A stretch of 64,000 nucleotides of DNA from Photobacterium leiognathi (GTDB lineage Bacteria > Pseudomonadota > Gammaproteobacteria > Enterobacterales > Vibrionaceae). Positions 19,294 to 29,405 of this stretch are shown one piece after another. The notes under the pieces are model-generated. The model had not been told where the DNA came from. It saw only the letters and a list, made by a program, of their open reading frames with translations, and made no database searches. Numbering within the stretch: the first letter of the stretch is position 1; each line of letters begins with the position of its first letter. The DNA lies in contig NZ_CP131601.1 of assembly GCF_030685535.1 (NCBI RefSeq), forward strand, positions 2,728,001 through 2,792,000. The letters run 5' to 3'. The position numbers and the translations under genes are program-made.

Positions 19294-20684
19294 ATGATGA
19301 CCTATATAGAACCAACGCTTTGGGCTCAAAAACAATTCGGTCAAGCGGATCTTAATGACCCAAGACGCACTCAAAGACTCGTTGCTCTAGCTACCTCTCT
19401 GGCTGAACAACCTGGTATCCCTATCTCAAAACTCATCATCTCCCCAGCCGATATGGAAGGGGCTTATCGCTTTATTCGTAATGACCAAATCAAAGCAGAA
19501 GATATTGCAGAAGCTGGATTCTATGTCACAGCACAAGAAGCTTTTGAACAACAAACACTGCTTGCATTGGAAGATACCACTTCTCTAAGTTACTCACATC
19601 ACAGCATACAAGATACACTCGGGCATTCCAATCAAGGTAATCGACACCGAGCAATGTTCGTTCATTCAACGTTGCTTTTTGCTCCCGAAACTCACACTGT
19701 AGTTGGTTTAATCGAACAACAACGCTGGACCCGAGATATTGAAAAACGTGGTCAAAGACACCAGCACGCAACTCGACCATACAAAGAAAAAGAAAGTTAT
19801 AAATGGGAACAAGCATCTCGCCATGTTGCAGAGCGACTAGGCGAGAAAATGTCAGAGGTTATTTCTGTGTGTGATAGAGAAGCCGATTTATTCGAGTACC
19901 TCACTTACAAGCACGAGCAACAACAACGATTTATCGTTCGCTCAATGCAAAGTCGCTGTATCGAGGAGCATGATAATCGTCTTTATGACTACGCTTCCAA
20001 GTTGTTATCAGCAGGAAGCAAAGAGCTAAAAATACCGCAAAAAGGCGGTCGTAAATCCCGCACGGCTCATCTAGACATCAAATATGCTCCCGTGACACTT
20101 AAGTCTCCCGCCAATAAAAAGAGTTCGATAATATCTCTCTCTACTATGTTGGATGTATAGAGCAAGGTGAGAGTGACGACAAGCTCGCATGGCATTTACT
20201 GACATCAGAGCCTGTAACGAACAAAGAGGAAGCACTTAACATCGTCAGTTATTATGAGCGTCGTTGGCTGATAGAAGATTTTCACAAGGTTTGGAAAAGT
20301 GAAGGCACGCAAGTTGAACAACTGAGAATGCAAAGTAAAGATAACTTAGAAAGGCTCAGTGTTATTTTGGCATTTATTGCTACTCGTTTACTCCAGTTAA
20401 GATTTATGAACGAATCTAAAGAGTTATCTAGTTGCTGTTGTGAACGGGTGTTAAAAGGTAAAGCGTGGAAGCTTATGTGGTTAAAATTGGAGAAGAAAAA
20501 GCTGCCCAAAGAAGCACCTAATATATCGTGGGCTTACAAAAGTATTGCACGGTTAGGTGGTTGGAAAGATACCAAGCGGACGGGTCGTGCTTCTGTAAAG
20601 ACATTATGGCAAGGATGGTTTAGGTTACAAACCATCCTTGAAGGATATGAACTAGCTAAGTCTCTTGAACACAATGACTTGTGA
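19294..20684 (+). pseudogene. IS50-like transposase, frameshifted
   Basis: DDE transposase related to Tn5 Tnp. The N-terminal part has DPRRTQRLV, GAYRFIRN, the first catalytic Asp in LALEDTTSLSY and the second in VISVCDREADLFEYL. The frame ends at 20160 after SPANKK; the rest (EFDNISLYYVGCIEQ onward, with the YREK signature YERRWLIEDFHKVWK around 20253-20297) reads in another frame to 20684. A five-A run at 20116-20120, where six would keep frame, explains it. IS50 relatives make transposase from one frame, so this copy is probably inactive. TAAGGA precedes the ATG at 19294. Confidence 0.87.
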
Positions 20685-20704
20685 TCAATAGACAGGCCCT
20701 TAGG

Positions 20705-20714
20705 AGCCTTTTTT
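20705..20714 (+). terminator. Right half of the split arcA/arcB terminator
   Basis: AGCCTTTTTT, the partner of AAAAAGGCT at 19177-19185. It lies just downstream of the arcB stop, on the other side of the IS. Confidence 0.75.
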
Positions 20715-20743
20715 GTATCTGTGATTAATGTACAGTTTCTATT

Positions 20744-23113
20744 TTACTTGCCGTACTGCTTAAGCCACGCTTTCAATACATCAATATCGTTTTGATAGCA
20801 GTTTTTGATCTCATCAACCCAATCATTAATGTTTTCCCACCAAGCTGGTAGCTCTGGCGATTGCGCTTTTTGCGCCACTTGCTGAATATGTTTTAGACCA
20901 ATAGAACCTGCTGCACCTTTGATTTTGTGCGCTTCGAACTTAATCCCGTCTTGATCTTTCGCGACCATATTGGAGTCTAAAATCGCAATGTAATCTGGCA
21001 TCATTTTTTCGAACATTTCGATACTGGCATAGACAGGTTTAGTACCAACAATATCGACATAAGACGTCAGCATTTCAAGATCGAGCAATTTATCAATCAT
21101 GCTCTCACTTGGGCCAAATTGCTCATGGTCAGATTCTAATTGCTCAGCTACTTCATCTTCTTCATAGCTACAACTTAATACAAGATTTTCGATTACACTA
21201 GTGATTGCTTTAACACTTAATGGCTTACTGATCGCTTCATCCATGCCTTTTTCAAGGTATTCGGTTTTATCGCTGATCACGTTTGCAGTTAGTGCAACTA
21301 ACGCTGGCAAATCTTGGTATTTTTCACGTAACTGCTGCGCAATATCAAAACCTGTCATATCGGGTAATTGAATATCTAACAGTACTAGATCGTAATCTTC
21401 AGGTTTAAACATAGCTAAGGCTTCATCACCTCGCATTGCTACAGTTACTTCATGACCTAGACTTTCTAGTAATGATTTTGCGACCGTGATATTTAACTCA
21501 ATATCTTCAACCATAAAGATACTTAAACCCGTTAGCTCAGGTTTCACTTCGGTCACGATTTCTTCTTCAATCACATCTTCGACTAGCGGTACGCGAATTT
21601 TCACTCTGAATGTACTGCCTTCACCGACTTCTGAATCCACCGTGATGTCACCGCCCATCAATTGCACTAACTGGCGAGATACCGCTAAACCAATTCCCGT
21701 CCCCACAGCATGAATATTGTCATCACCCTGCTTTACTTGATAATACATGGCAAAGATATTATCGATTTCAGACTTAGGAATACCAACACCACTGTCTTCT
21801 ACTTCAAAAACAATATCAGCATCATGTTCATGAATTTCACTGCTTACCGATAAGATCACACCACCTTGTTTGGTAAACTTGGTTGCGTTACCAATTAAGT
21901 TCCAAAGCACTTGGCGTAGTCGTGTACTGTCGACTTCAATATTCTTAGGCAGATCCGTTAAACATTCCAAATCAAAGCGTAAACCTTTTTGCTCTGCCAT
22001 TAATTGCGAGATATTACCCATCTCATCAACAAACTCATGGAAATCCAACGGCTTTGGCATCAACTCTAATCGGCGACGATCGGATTTATCCAAATCAATA
22101 ATGTCGTTAAAGATGTTACCTAGGGTGATCGCACTAACATGCACTGTACGCAAATAGCCACGTTGCTCATCGGTAAGATCTGTATCTAGCAACATTCGAC
22201 TTAGACCAACAATACCATTGAGCGGTGTACGTAGTTCATGACTGATCGTTGAGATAAACGAGGTTTTATCGCTGCTCGCTTTCTCTAACGCATCTTCATA
22301 CTTTTTACGTTCAGTAATATCACGACCAAAACCCATTAAACCTAAACGGCGACCATTACGGCTGTAAAATGGCACTTTGCGCAATTCAAATAATGCTCGT
22401 TTACCATTGGGATAAACTAGCCATTGCTCATCAGTCATCGCGTTATTTTCGTGGAATAACTCTTCATCAGTTTTAATGATTTTCTTAGCAACTTCTTCTG
22501 GATAAACATCCCACGGCGTTAAGCCCACCAGCTCTTTCTCCGTTTTACCAAGCAGCTCAGACATTGCACGGTTACAGCCAGAAAACTGGTTCTTTTCATT
22601 GCGGTAGTAAATCAAATCAGGGGAAGCATCAAGAAACGACTTCAATAATGCACTTTGCTCCGCTACGGCAAGTTGGGCATTTTCACGCTGATAGACCTCA
22701 TTTTCGAGATCTTGCATCGCTTCTTCGCGGGCTTCCTCTGCTTTCTTCCTTTCTTCAATTTCTAAATTTAGCTGCGAGATATTATCTTGAAGCTGTTGGT
22801 TTAATTCCAAATCACGAGAGCGCATCTCTTCTAATTTAGTTACCAATTTAGATAAACGTTGGCGAGATTCCTCTAATTGATCCACCACTACAGAGAGAAA
22901 ATACACCGCCCAAGGTGTGATCAATAAACCAAAGGTCACCGAGCGAACAATATCAATATCATTCACCGAGCCATGTAAGATCAAAGTCACACCAACTTGA
23001 ACTATGACGGCTAATGCCACTAAACCTAAAGCGAGTAATAAACTAAAACGGACAATCCCCAGCTTAACCAGAAGATCAACATAGAATTGAGCTAAAATTT
23101 TGACTTGTTTCAT
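20744..23113 (-). CDS. arcB: Hybrid sensor kinase ArcB
   Basis: Membrane-bound tripartite kinase that senses quinone redox state and phosphorylates ArcA. Two N-terminal membrane helices (about 23-41 and 58-77), a coiled coil (about 80-150), a PAS domain (about 155-270), HisKA with His292 (ISHELRTPLNG), ATPase motifs (NLIGNATKF, DSGVGIP, GTGIGLAVSR), a receiver with Asp580 (LLDIQLPDMTG) and an HPt domain with His729 (AHKIKGAAGSIGL). Cys180 (FSGCNRAM) is kept, but the place of E. coli Cys241 is Leu (KRALFELRKV). The start at 23113 follows E. coli MKQ; 23140 is an alternative with 9 more residues. Confidence 0.96.
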   Translation of the reverse strand: MKQVKILAQFYVDLLVKLGIVRFSLLLALGLVALAVIVQVGVTLILHGSVNDIDIVRSVTFGLLITPWAVYFLSVVVDQLEESRQRLSKLVTKLEEMRSRDLELNQQLQDNISQLNLEIEERKKAEEAREEAMQDLENEVYQRENAQLAVAEQSALLKSFLDASPDLIYYRNEKNQFSGCNRAMSELLGKTEKELVGLTPWDVYPEEVAKKIIKTDEELFHENNAMTDEQWLVYPNGKRALFELRKVPFYSRNGRRLGLMGFGRDITERKKYEDALEKASSDKTSFISTISHELRTPLNGIVGLSRMLLDTDLTDEQRGYLRTVHVSAITLGNIFNDIIDLDKSDRRRLELMPKPLDFHEFVDEMGNISQLMAEQKGLRFDLECLTDLPKNIEVDSTRLRQVLWNLIGNATKFTKQGGVILSVSSEIHEHDADIVFEVEDSGVGIPKSEIDNIFAMYYQVKQGDDNIHAVGTGIGLAVSRQLVQLMGGDITVDSEVGEGSTFRVKIRVPLVEDVIEEEIVTEVKPELTGLSIFMVEDIELNITVAKSLLESLGHEVTVAMRGDEALAMFKPEDYDLVLLDIQLPDMTGFDIAQQLREKYQDLPALVALTANVISDKTEYLEKGMDEAISKPLSVKAITSVIENLVLSCSYEEDEVAEQLESDHEQFGPSESMIDKLLDLEMLTSYVDIVGTKPVYASIEMFEKMMPDYIAILDSNMVAKDQDGIKFEAHKIKGAAGSIGLKHIQQVAQKAQSPELPAWWENINDWVDEIKNCYQNDIDVLKAWLKQYGK

Positions 23114-23227
23114 CACTGAATACCAAAAGAAGAAAGACATCGCGAAAGCGACGATTAAACCTGTTAATCATAAGCGCTCATGCTAATTGCGCCAAAATAT
23201 AAGGTAAAACTTTAACCTTTACATACA

Positions 23228-23253
23228 AAAAAGCCCACATTATGCAGGCTTTA
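23228..23253 (-). terminator. Terminator after yhcC
   Basis: On the minus strand AAAGCC and GGCTTT pair around TGCATAATGTG, followed by TTTTG. The stem is short. It separates yhcC from arcB, which therefore needs its own promoter in 23114-23227. Confidence 0.6.
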
Positions 23254-23263
23254 TTGTTACATC

Positions 23264-24202
23264 CTATTTTAATTGTGGTAATTCATACACAAAAGTATCA
23301 TTAATGAGACTACCTTGTGCACCATGACGATCGAGGCTACGACCAATTTCTGTCATGGCTAACCAGCGATTTTCACACCACATAGGTGCTAATAAGGTAG
23401 GACGTCGAGCAGCAGCGGATACACGGTGATATACCACATTGGCAGGCGTTAAGCGGATCATCTCCGTCGCTATATCGGTATAGTCTTCAAGACTGATCGG
23501 CTCTAAACGCTCAGCTTTAAACGCTTGCCCCATTTTACTACCTTCAACAATATGTAATGGGTGTAACTTAATCCCATCAACACCAGCTGCAACCACTTTG
23601 TTAATGGTATCGATATTGTCTGCTTTAGTATCGCCCGGTAATCCCACAATCAAATGGGTACAAACTTTAATCCCTAACGCACGAGCACGCTGAGTGATCG
23701 CTTCATAGCAAGCAAAATCATGACCACGGTTGATACGTTTTAATGTTTTATCATTTGCGGTCTGTAAACCTAACTCTAGCCAAATCTCATAACCTTGCTC
23801 AACATAACCAGACAATAGCTCTAATACCGCATCAGGCACACAGTCAGGACGAGTGCCAACACATAAACCAACAATATCGGCAGTCTCTAACGCTTCTTCA
23901 TACATTTTCTTCAGGGTTTGTACTTCAGCATACGTGCTGGTGTAAGCCTGAAAATACGCTAAATAACGTTTCGCTCGATGGATTTCGCCTGCACGATCAG
24001 TTAGCTGCTGCTGAATAGGTAAATATTGTGTTTTTTCATCGGCAAACGACGCCACATTACAAAAAGTACAACCGCCTCTACCGATGGTGCCATCACGATT
24101 AGGACAGCTAAAGCCGCCATGTAAGGTTAACTTATGCACTTTCTCGCCATAGCGACGTTGTAAATCTTGACCAAATGTATTGACGAGTTCGTGGAGTTGC
24201 AT
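23264..24202 (-). CDS. yhcC: Radical SAM protein YhcC
   Basis: Radical SAM protein of the TIGR01212/YhcC family; the reaction is not known. The 312-residue product begins MQLHELVNTFGQDLQRRYG and holds the cluster-binding cysteines in CPNRDGTIGRGGCTFCNV, GLCVGTRPDCVPD, LELGLQTANDKTL and HLIVGLPGDT. The match to E. coli YhcC is high through the whole length. An in-frame extension of 71 codons upstream (to 24415) has no family counterpart and was dropped. In E. coli yhcC also lies between arcB and gltBD, so this neighbourhood is conserved. Confidence 0.92.
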   Translation of the reverse strand: MQLHELVNTFGQDLQRRYGEKVHKLTLHGGFSCPNRDGTIGRGGCTFCNVASFADEKTQYLPIQQQLTDRAGEIHRAKRYLAYFQAYTSTYAEVQTLKKMYEEALETADIVGLCVGTRPDCVPDAVLELLSGYVEQGYEIWLELGLQTANDKTLKRINRGHDFACYEAITQRARALGIKVCTHLIVGLPGDTKADNIDTINKVVAAGVDGIKLHPLHIVEGSKMGQAFKAERLEPISLEDYTDIATEMIRLTPANVVYHRVSAAARRPTLLAPMWCENRWLAMTEIGRSLDRHGAQGSLINDTFVYELPQLK

Positions 24203-24857
24203 TGCTTGACCTAATAGTAAATAAGTATGAGTAGCTGTAAAACCGCGATAAATAGCGAGCTGATATAAAAGGACACGCAAGATAGCATCAATCACGCGTT
24301 CAAAGTTTGTGCTGAAACAAAAATACCGCGTTCTTATTCCTTGTAAGCAAGCAGCTTTAAACGTAAATAAAATACAAAAAGAGAAATGGATTACGGGCAA
24401 ATACGATAACGACAAGAGTACGTCACACTCAGCTTTTTTGCATGAAAACCCAATTGCGAATAATTATCAGGATTAGAGTGCTATTTTCATGTTTAATAAT
24501 GCAACAAAATAGCAATATTATGATGACTAAGTGTTAATTTTTATTGGTAATTAATGTATCAAAATTGTAGGATAGTTACACTTGTGTGCAATTTCTGAAC
24601 AATAAAAGCGGCTTTATCACCCTACTTTAAAGTGATTTATGTCGCCCTTTCTCAAGAAATATAGTGTATTCGTTCACACCTAAACGAACACAGCAAAATT
24701 AAGTTTGCCAAATAAAGGAACGTTTCATCCTTGCGCAAACACACAATCACCGCAGGTAGAACAGGACAGTTCATTTCAATACCGCATGATTGTGACAATA
24801 AATTAGGGATAACCAAGCCTTAGGAATATGGCTTGATGCAACTGGAAGGATGTATCT
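24203..24857. other. Divergent control region of yhcC and gltB1
   Basis: 655 AT-rich bases between yhcC (minus) and the first gltB (plus). E. coli gltBD is controlled by Lrp and other global regulators over a long upstream region, which may explain its size here. I could not assign a specific operator, RNA or small gene. Confidence 0.5.
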
Positions 24858-27800
24858 ATGACAGATCAAGAGCTGAACGCTCAGGGACTTTATGTGCCTG
24901 AAATGGAGCACGATGCCTGTGGTATCGGCTTTGTCGCCCACCTTAAAAACCGTAAATCTCACCAGATTGTTACTCAGGCTCTCGATATGCTCGCGCGTAT
25001 GGAGCACCGTGGCGGTCAAGGCTGTGATCCATGCAGTGGTGATGGTGCGGGTATTTTACTGCAAAAACCGCACGAGTTCTTATTAGAAGAAGCACTTAAA
25101 CTGGGTATTAAATTACCAGCCTTCGACCAATACGGTGTAGGTGTGGTTCTATTCCCTAAAGATGAACATAAACGTCAACAGTGCCGTGAGATCTTAGAAC
25201 GTAATGCTAAACGTCTTGATCTTGAAGTGATTGGTTACCGTGTGCTTCCGGTTGATAACTCAATGATCGGTGAAGATCCATTGAGCACAGAACCACAATT
25301 TGAACATGTATTCATTACAGGTGGTGCCAATCTCGATCCTGCGGTACTTGAGCGTAAGCTGTATGTACTACGTAACTACACGGTACGTGTTTGCCTTGAA
25401 AGCGTGTCAAACATTGGTGATGACTTCTACATCAACTCACTGTCATACAAAACGCTAGTGTACAAAGGTCAGTTGACCACAGAGCAAGTACCTCAGTACT
25501 TCCTTGATCTGCAAAATCCTACGATGGTAACAGCACTTGCACTGGTTCACTCTCGTTTCTCAACTAACACCTTCCCTCGTTGGCGTCTAGCACAGCCTTT
25601 CCGTTACATTGCTCACAACGGTGAAATCAATACCGTACGTGGTAACTTGAACTGGATGAAGGCCCGTGAAGCTATCCTTGAATCGGATCTATTTAGCCAG
25701 CAAGAAATTGAGATGCTACTGCCTATCTGCCAAGAAGGTAGCTCGGATTCATCTAACTTCGATATGGCGCTAGAACTACTAGTCCTATCTGGTCGTAGCC
25801 TGCCGCATGCACTGATGATGCTGATCCCTGAAGCATGGCAGGAAAATAAGAACCTCGATCCTAAGCGTCGTGCATTCTACCAATACCATGCCAACATCAT
25901 GGAGCCTTGGGATGGTCCTGCTTCTGTTTGTTTCACTGACGGTGTTCAAGTGGGTGCAACCCTTGACCGTAACGGTCTACGTCCTTCCCGTTATACCGTG
26001 ACCAAAGATGACTTCCTTGTGATGGCATCTGAATCGGGCGTGGTTGAAATTGAACCTGAAAACGTCCAATTCCGTGGTCGTCTACAACCGGGTCGTATCT
26101 TCGTTGCCGATCTAGAGCAAGGCCGCATCATTTCAGATGAAGAAGTGAAAGATGGTATTGCAAGTGCACAACCTTATGAGCAATGGGTTAAAGACAACCT
26201 ATTAAGCCTTAAGACGTTGCCAGAAGCTGACAACATGCACCACCAGCCAACACCTGAGCGCTTGCTGCATCATCAACAAGCGTTTGGTGTTAGCTCAGAA
26301 GAAGTAAATGACATTATCGTTCCACTGGCAAAAACTGGTTATGAGCCATTAAGCGCAATGGGTGCTGACTGGCCGCTAGCTGTGCTATCACACCAATCGC
26401 AGCATTTATCTAACTACTTTAAGCAGTTGTTTGCGCAGGTAACTAACCCACCAATCGATCCAATTCGTGAACGTATGGTGATGTCACTGAATACTTACCT
26501 TGGTAAAGATCAAAATCTGCTAACAGAAAGCCCTGCTCACTGTCAGAAAGTTGAGTTAGAGTCACCAGTACTTTCTAATGCTGAGCTTGAGAAGATCCGT
26601 GAGATTGATAAAGCTCACCTACAATCAAAAACGCTTGATATCGTATTTAGCGCAAGCGGGGAAAACGGTAAATTAGAGCGCGCACTGAAACGTATTTGTC
26701 AGTACTCTGAAGATGCTGTTATTGATGGTTATTCGATCATTATCTTAACTGACCGTGCTGTAAACTCTAATCATGCCGCTATTCCAGCAATGCTGGCAGT
26801 AGGTGCAGTACATCACCATTTAATCCGCAAAGGTCTTCGTGCTAAATGTGACATCGTGGTAGAGACTGGTGATGCGCGCGAAACACACCATTTTGCGACA
26901 CTTGTTGGCTACGGTGCTAATGCTGTTAACCCATATCTTGTGACTGAAACGCTAGTTGATCTTCAACGTAAGCGTAAGCTTGATCCAGAAGTACCAACAG
27001 ACACCTTATTTGATAACTACCGTAAAGGGGTTAACGGTGGTTTATTGAAGATCTTCTCGAAGATGGGTATTTCAACGCTACAGTCATACCATGGCGCACA
27101 AATTTTTGAAGCATTAGGTATTAGCAAATCTGTGGTAGATAAGTACTTCACAGGTACGGTTTCTCGTATTCAAGGTCTAACGATTGATGACATTGCACAA
27201 GAAGTGCTGGTTCGTCACCGTGTCGGCTACCCAACCCGTGAAATTCCAGTACAGGTACTTGATGTTGGTGGTGTTTATCAGTGGAAACAACGTGGTGAAA
27301 AACACTTGTTCAACCCTGAAACGATTTCACTACTGCAACAGTCAACCCGTGAAAAAGATTACGCTCAGTTTAAGCAATATGCGAAAGCGGTTGATGATCA
27401 AGGCGATAACGCAGCAACACTACGTAGCCAACTTGATTTCATCAAAAACCCAGCAGGCTCAATCCCACTTGAAGACGTTGAGCCAATCGAGAATATCCTT
27501 AAGCGCTTTGCAACAGGTGCAATGAGCTTTGGCTCTATCTCTTATGAAGCGCACTCGACTCTTGCCGTTGCAATGAACCGTATTGGTGCGAAGTCTAACT
27601 CAGGTGAAGGTGGTGAAGACCCAATTCGCTTTGAGAAGAAAGACAATGGCGATTGGGAGCGCTCTGCAATCAAACAGGTCGCATCAGGTCGTTTCGGTGT
27701 GACATCTTACTACCTAACTAACGCTGATGAGCTACAAATCAAGATGGCTCAAGGTGCGAAACCAGGTGAAGGTGGTCAATTACCTGGTGATAAAGTCGAT

Positions 27801-29405
27801 GATTGGATTGGTGCAACTCGTCACTCAACCCCGGGAGTTGGTCTAATTTCACCACCGCCTCACCATGATATTTACTCAATCGAAGACTTAGCACAGCTGA
27901 TCTACGATTTGAAGAATGCTAACCGCGCAGGTCGTGTCAACGTTAAGCTAGTATCAGAAGCTGGTGTAGGTACGATTGCATCAGGTGTTGCAAAAGCAAA
28001 AGCTGACGTAGTACTTATTGCTGGGTTCGACGGTGGTACGGGTGCATCGCCAATGTCATCGATTCGCCATACAGGTCTACCGTGGGAGTTAGGTCTTGCT
28101 GAAACACACCAAACTCTACTGAAAAACGGCCTACGTAACCGTATCGTCGTTCAATCTGACGGTCAGATGAAAACACCACGTGACCTTGCTATCGCGACTC
28201 TGCTGGGTGCCGAGGAATGGGGCGTAGCAACCGCCGCACTTGTGGTTGAAGGTTGTATCATGATGCGTAAGTGCCATAAGAACACCTGTCCTGTCGGTAT
28301 CGCAACGCAAAACAAAACATTACGTGAGCGCTTTGATGGTCGTGTAGAAGACGTTGTTACTTTCTTCCAATACATGGCTGAAGGTCTACGTGAGATCATG
28401 GCTGAGCTTGGTTTCCATACCATTGATGAAATGGTTGGTCAGTCTCAGAAACTGAAAGTGCGTGAAAATATTAGCCACTGGAAGTACAAGAACCTTGATC
28501 TAAGCCCAGTGCTTTTCATCGAGCAACCGCGTAATGAAGACGGTGTGTACAACCAACGTGAGCAAAACCATGGCCTAGAAACAGTACTTGATCGCAAGCT
28601 AATTGAACTTGCACAACTGGCACTTGCTGAAGGCAAAGCTGTTGAAGCTGAACTGCCTATCATCAATACCGACCGTAGCGCAGGTACTATGCTGTCGAAT
28701 GAAATTTCGAAAGTGTACAAAGACCAAGGTCTACCAAAGCCAATGAACGTCAAGTTTAACGGTTCTGCTGGTCAAAGCTTTGGTGCTTTCCTTGCCAAAG
28801 GCGTTAAGTTTGAAGTCGAAGGCGATGCAAACGACTACTGGGGTAAAGGTCTATCTGGCGGTACGCTAGTACTCTACCCTGATGCAAAATCTGACATCGT
28901 TGCTGAAGATAACATCGTTGTGGGTAACGTTTGTTTCTACGGTGCAACCTCTGGTGAATCTTACATTCGCGGTATCGCAGGTGAGCGTTTCTGTGTACGT
29001 AACTCAGGTGCACAAGTGGTTGTTGAAGGTGTCGGTGATCACGGCTGTGAATACATGACTGGTGGTGTTGCGGTTATCCTTGGTCAAACAGGTCGTAACT
29101 TTGCTGCTGGTATGAGCGGTGGTGTCGCTTACGTTTGGGATCAATTCGATGATTTTGAAACCAAGCTCAACCCAGAGCTTGTTGATCTCGACCCAATCGA
29201 GAAAGAAGACCAAGAATTATTACTAAATATGCTAACGAAGCACGTAGCATTGACTGGTAGTACGGTTGCAGAGCTTTTCCTATCTAACTTCGAAGATAAC
29301 TTGAAGAAGATGGTGAAAGTAATGCCAAGGGATTACAAAGCTGTACTACAAAAGCGTAAAGCTGAAGCTCAAGACAAGGAAGCGTTGGAGGCCATCAATG
29401 GGTAA
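24858..29405 (+). CDS. gltB: Glutamate synthase large subunit, first paralogue
   Basis: NADPH-dependent glutamate synthase (GOGAT) alpha subunit; it releases ammonia from glutamine and makes two glutamates with 2-oxoglutarate. 1515 residues. The Ntn glutaminase begins at Cys22 after a short propeptide (EMEHDACGIGF). The FMN/synthase domain has [40 protein letters not shown] and the 3Fe-4S cysteines in CIMMRKCHKNTC. The C-terminal GXGXG helix domain follows. The N-terminus differs from the E. coli type and from the second copy in this window, so this is a distinct paralogue. AAGGA precedes the ATG. It overlaps gltD by 8 bases. Confidence 0.95.
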   Translation: MTDQELNAQGLYVPEMEHDACGIGFVAHLKNRKSHQIVTQALDMLARMEHRGGQGCDPCSGDGAGILLQKPHEFLLEEALKLGIKLPAFDQYGVGVVLFPKDEHKRQQCREILERNAKRLDLEVIGYRVLPVDNSMIGEDPLSTEPQFEHVFITGGANLDPAVLERKLYVLRNYTVRVCLESVSNIGDDFYINSLSYKTLVYKGQLTTEQVPQYFLDLQNPTMVTALALVHSRFSTNTFPRWRLAQPFRYIAHNGEINTVRGNLNWMKAREAILESDLFSQQEIEMLLPICQEGSSDSSNFDMALELLVLSGRSLPHALMMLIPEAWQENKNLDPKRRAFYQYHANIMEPWDGPASVCFTDGVQVGATLDRNGLRPSRYTVTKDDFLVMASESGVVEIEPENVQFRGRLQPGRIFVADLEQGRIISDEEVKDGIASAQPYEQWVKDNLLSLKTLPEADNMHHQPTPERLLHHQQAFGVSSEEVNDIIVPLAKTGYEPLSAMGADWPLAVLSHQSQHLSNYFKQLFAQVTNPPIDPIRERMVMSLNTYLGKDQNLLTESPAHCQKVELESPVLSNAELEKIREIDKAHLQSKTLDIVFSASGENGKLERALKRICQYSEDAVIDGYSIIILTDRAVNSNHAAIPAMLAVGAVHHHLIRKGLRAKCDIVVETGDARETHHFATLVGYGANAVNPYLVTETLVDLQRKRKLDPEVPTDTLFDNYRKGVNGGLLKIFSKMGISTLQSYHGAQIFEALGISKSVVDKYFTGTVSRIQGLTIDDIAQEVLVRHRVGYPTREIPVQVLDVGGVYQWKQRGEKHLFNPETISLLQQSTREKDYAQFKQYAKAVDDQGDNAATLRSQLDFIKNPAGSIPLEDVEPIENILKRFATGAMSFGSISYEAHSTLAVAMNRIGAKSNSGEGGEDPIRFEKKDNGDWERSAIKQVASGRFGVTSYYLTNADELQIKMAQGAKPGEGGQLPGDKVDDWIGATRHSTPGVGLISPPPHHDIYSIEDLAQLIYDLKNANRAGRVNVKLVSEAGVGTIASGVAKAKADVVLIAGFDGGTGASPMSSIRHTGLPWELGLAETHQTLLKNGLRNRIVVQSDGQMKTPRDLAIATLLGAEEWGVATAALVVEGCIMMRKCHKNTCPVGIATQNKTLRERFDGRVEDVVTFFQYMAEGLREIMAELGFHTIDEMVGQSQKLKVRENISHWKYKNLDLSPVLFIEQPRNEDGVYNQREQNHGLETVLDRKLIELAQLALAEGKAVEAELPIINTDRSAGTMLSNEISKVYKDQGLPKPMNVKFNGSAGQSFGAFLAKGVKFEVEGDANDYWGKGLSGGTLVLYPDAKSDIVAEDNIVVGNVCFYGATSGESYIRGIAGERFCVRNSGAQVVVEGVGDHGCEYMTGGVAVILGQTGRNFAAGMSGGVAYVWDQFDDFETKLNPELVDLDPIEKEDQELLLNMLTKHVALTGSTVAELFLSNFEDNLKKMVKVMPRDYKAVLQKRKAEAQDKEALEAING

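Larger units (their letters stand above)
19194..20695 (+). mobile_element. IS50-like insertion sequence (IS4 family)
   Basis: A 1502-bp element with ends CTGTCTCTTATACACAA and, inverted, CTGTCTATTGATCACAA. The left end matches the Tn5/IS50 end closely (CTGTCTCTTATACAC is shared with the Tn5 mosaic end). CCTTAGG flanks both sides, 7 of the 9 bp expected for an IS50 target duplication. The encoded transposase aligns with Tn5 transposase along its length but is frameshifted. The target is the loop of the arcA/arcB terminator. Confidence 0.9.

Noticed and set aside
20116-20120. Programmed frameshift to make the IS50-like transposase
   Set aside because: IS50 relatives use one continuous frame, and the five-A run is not a typical slippery heptamer with a downstream structure; loss of one A is simpler.
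28163-29213. Several minus-strand open frames of 69-102 codons inside gltB1
   Set aside because: They are antisense shadows of a gene with strong codon bias; no ribosome sites or family features.
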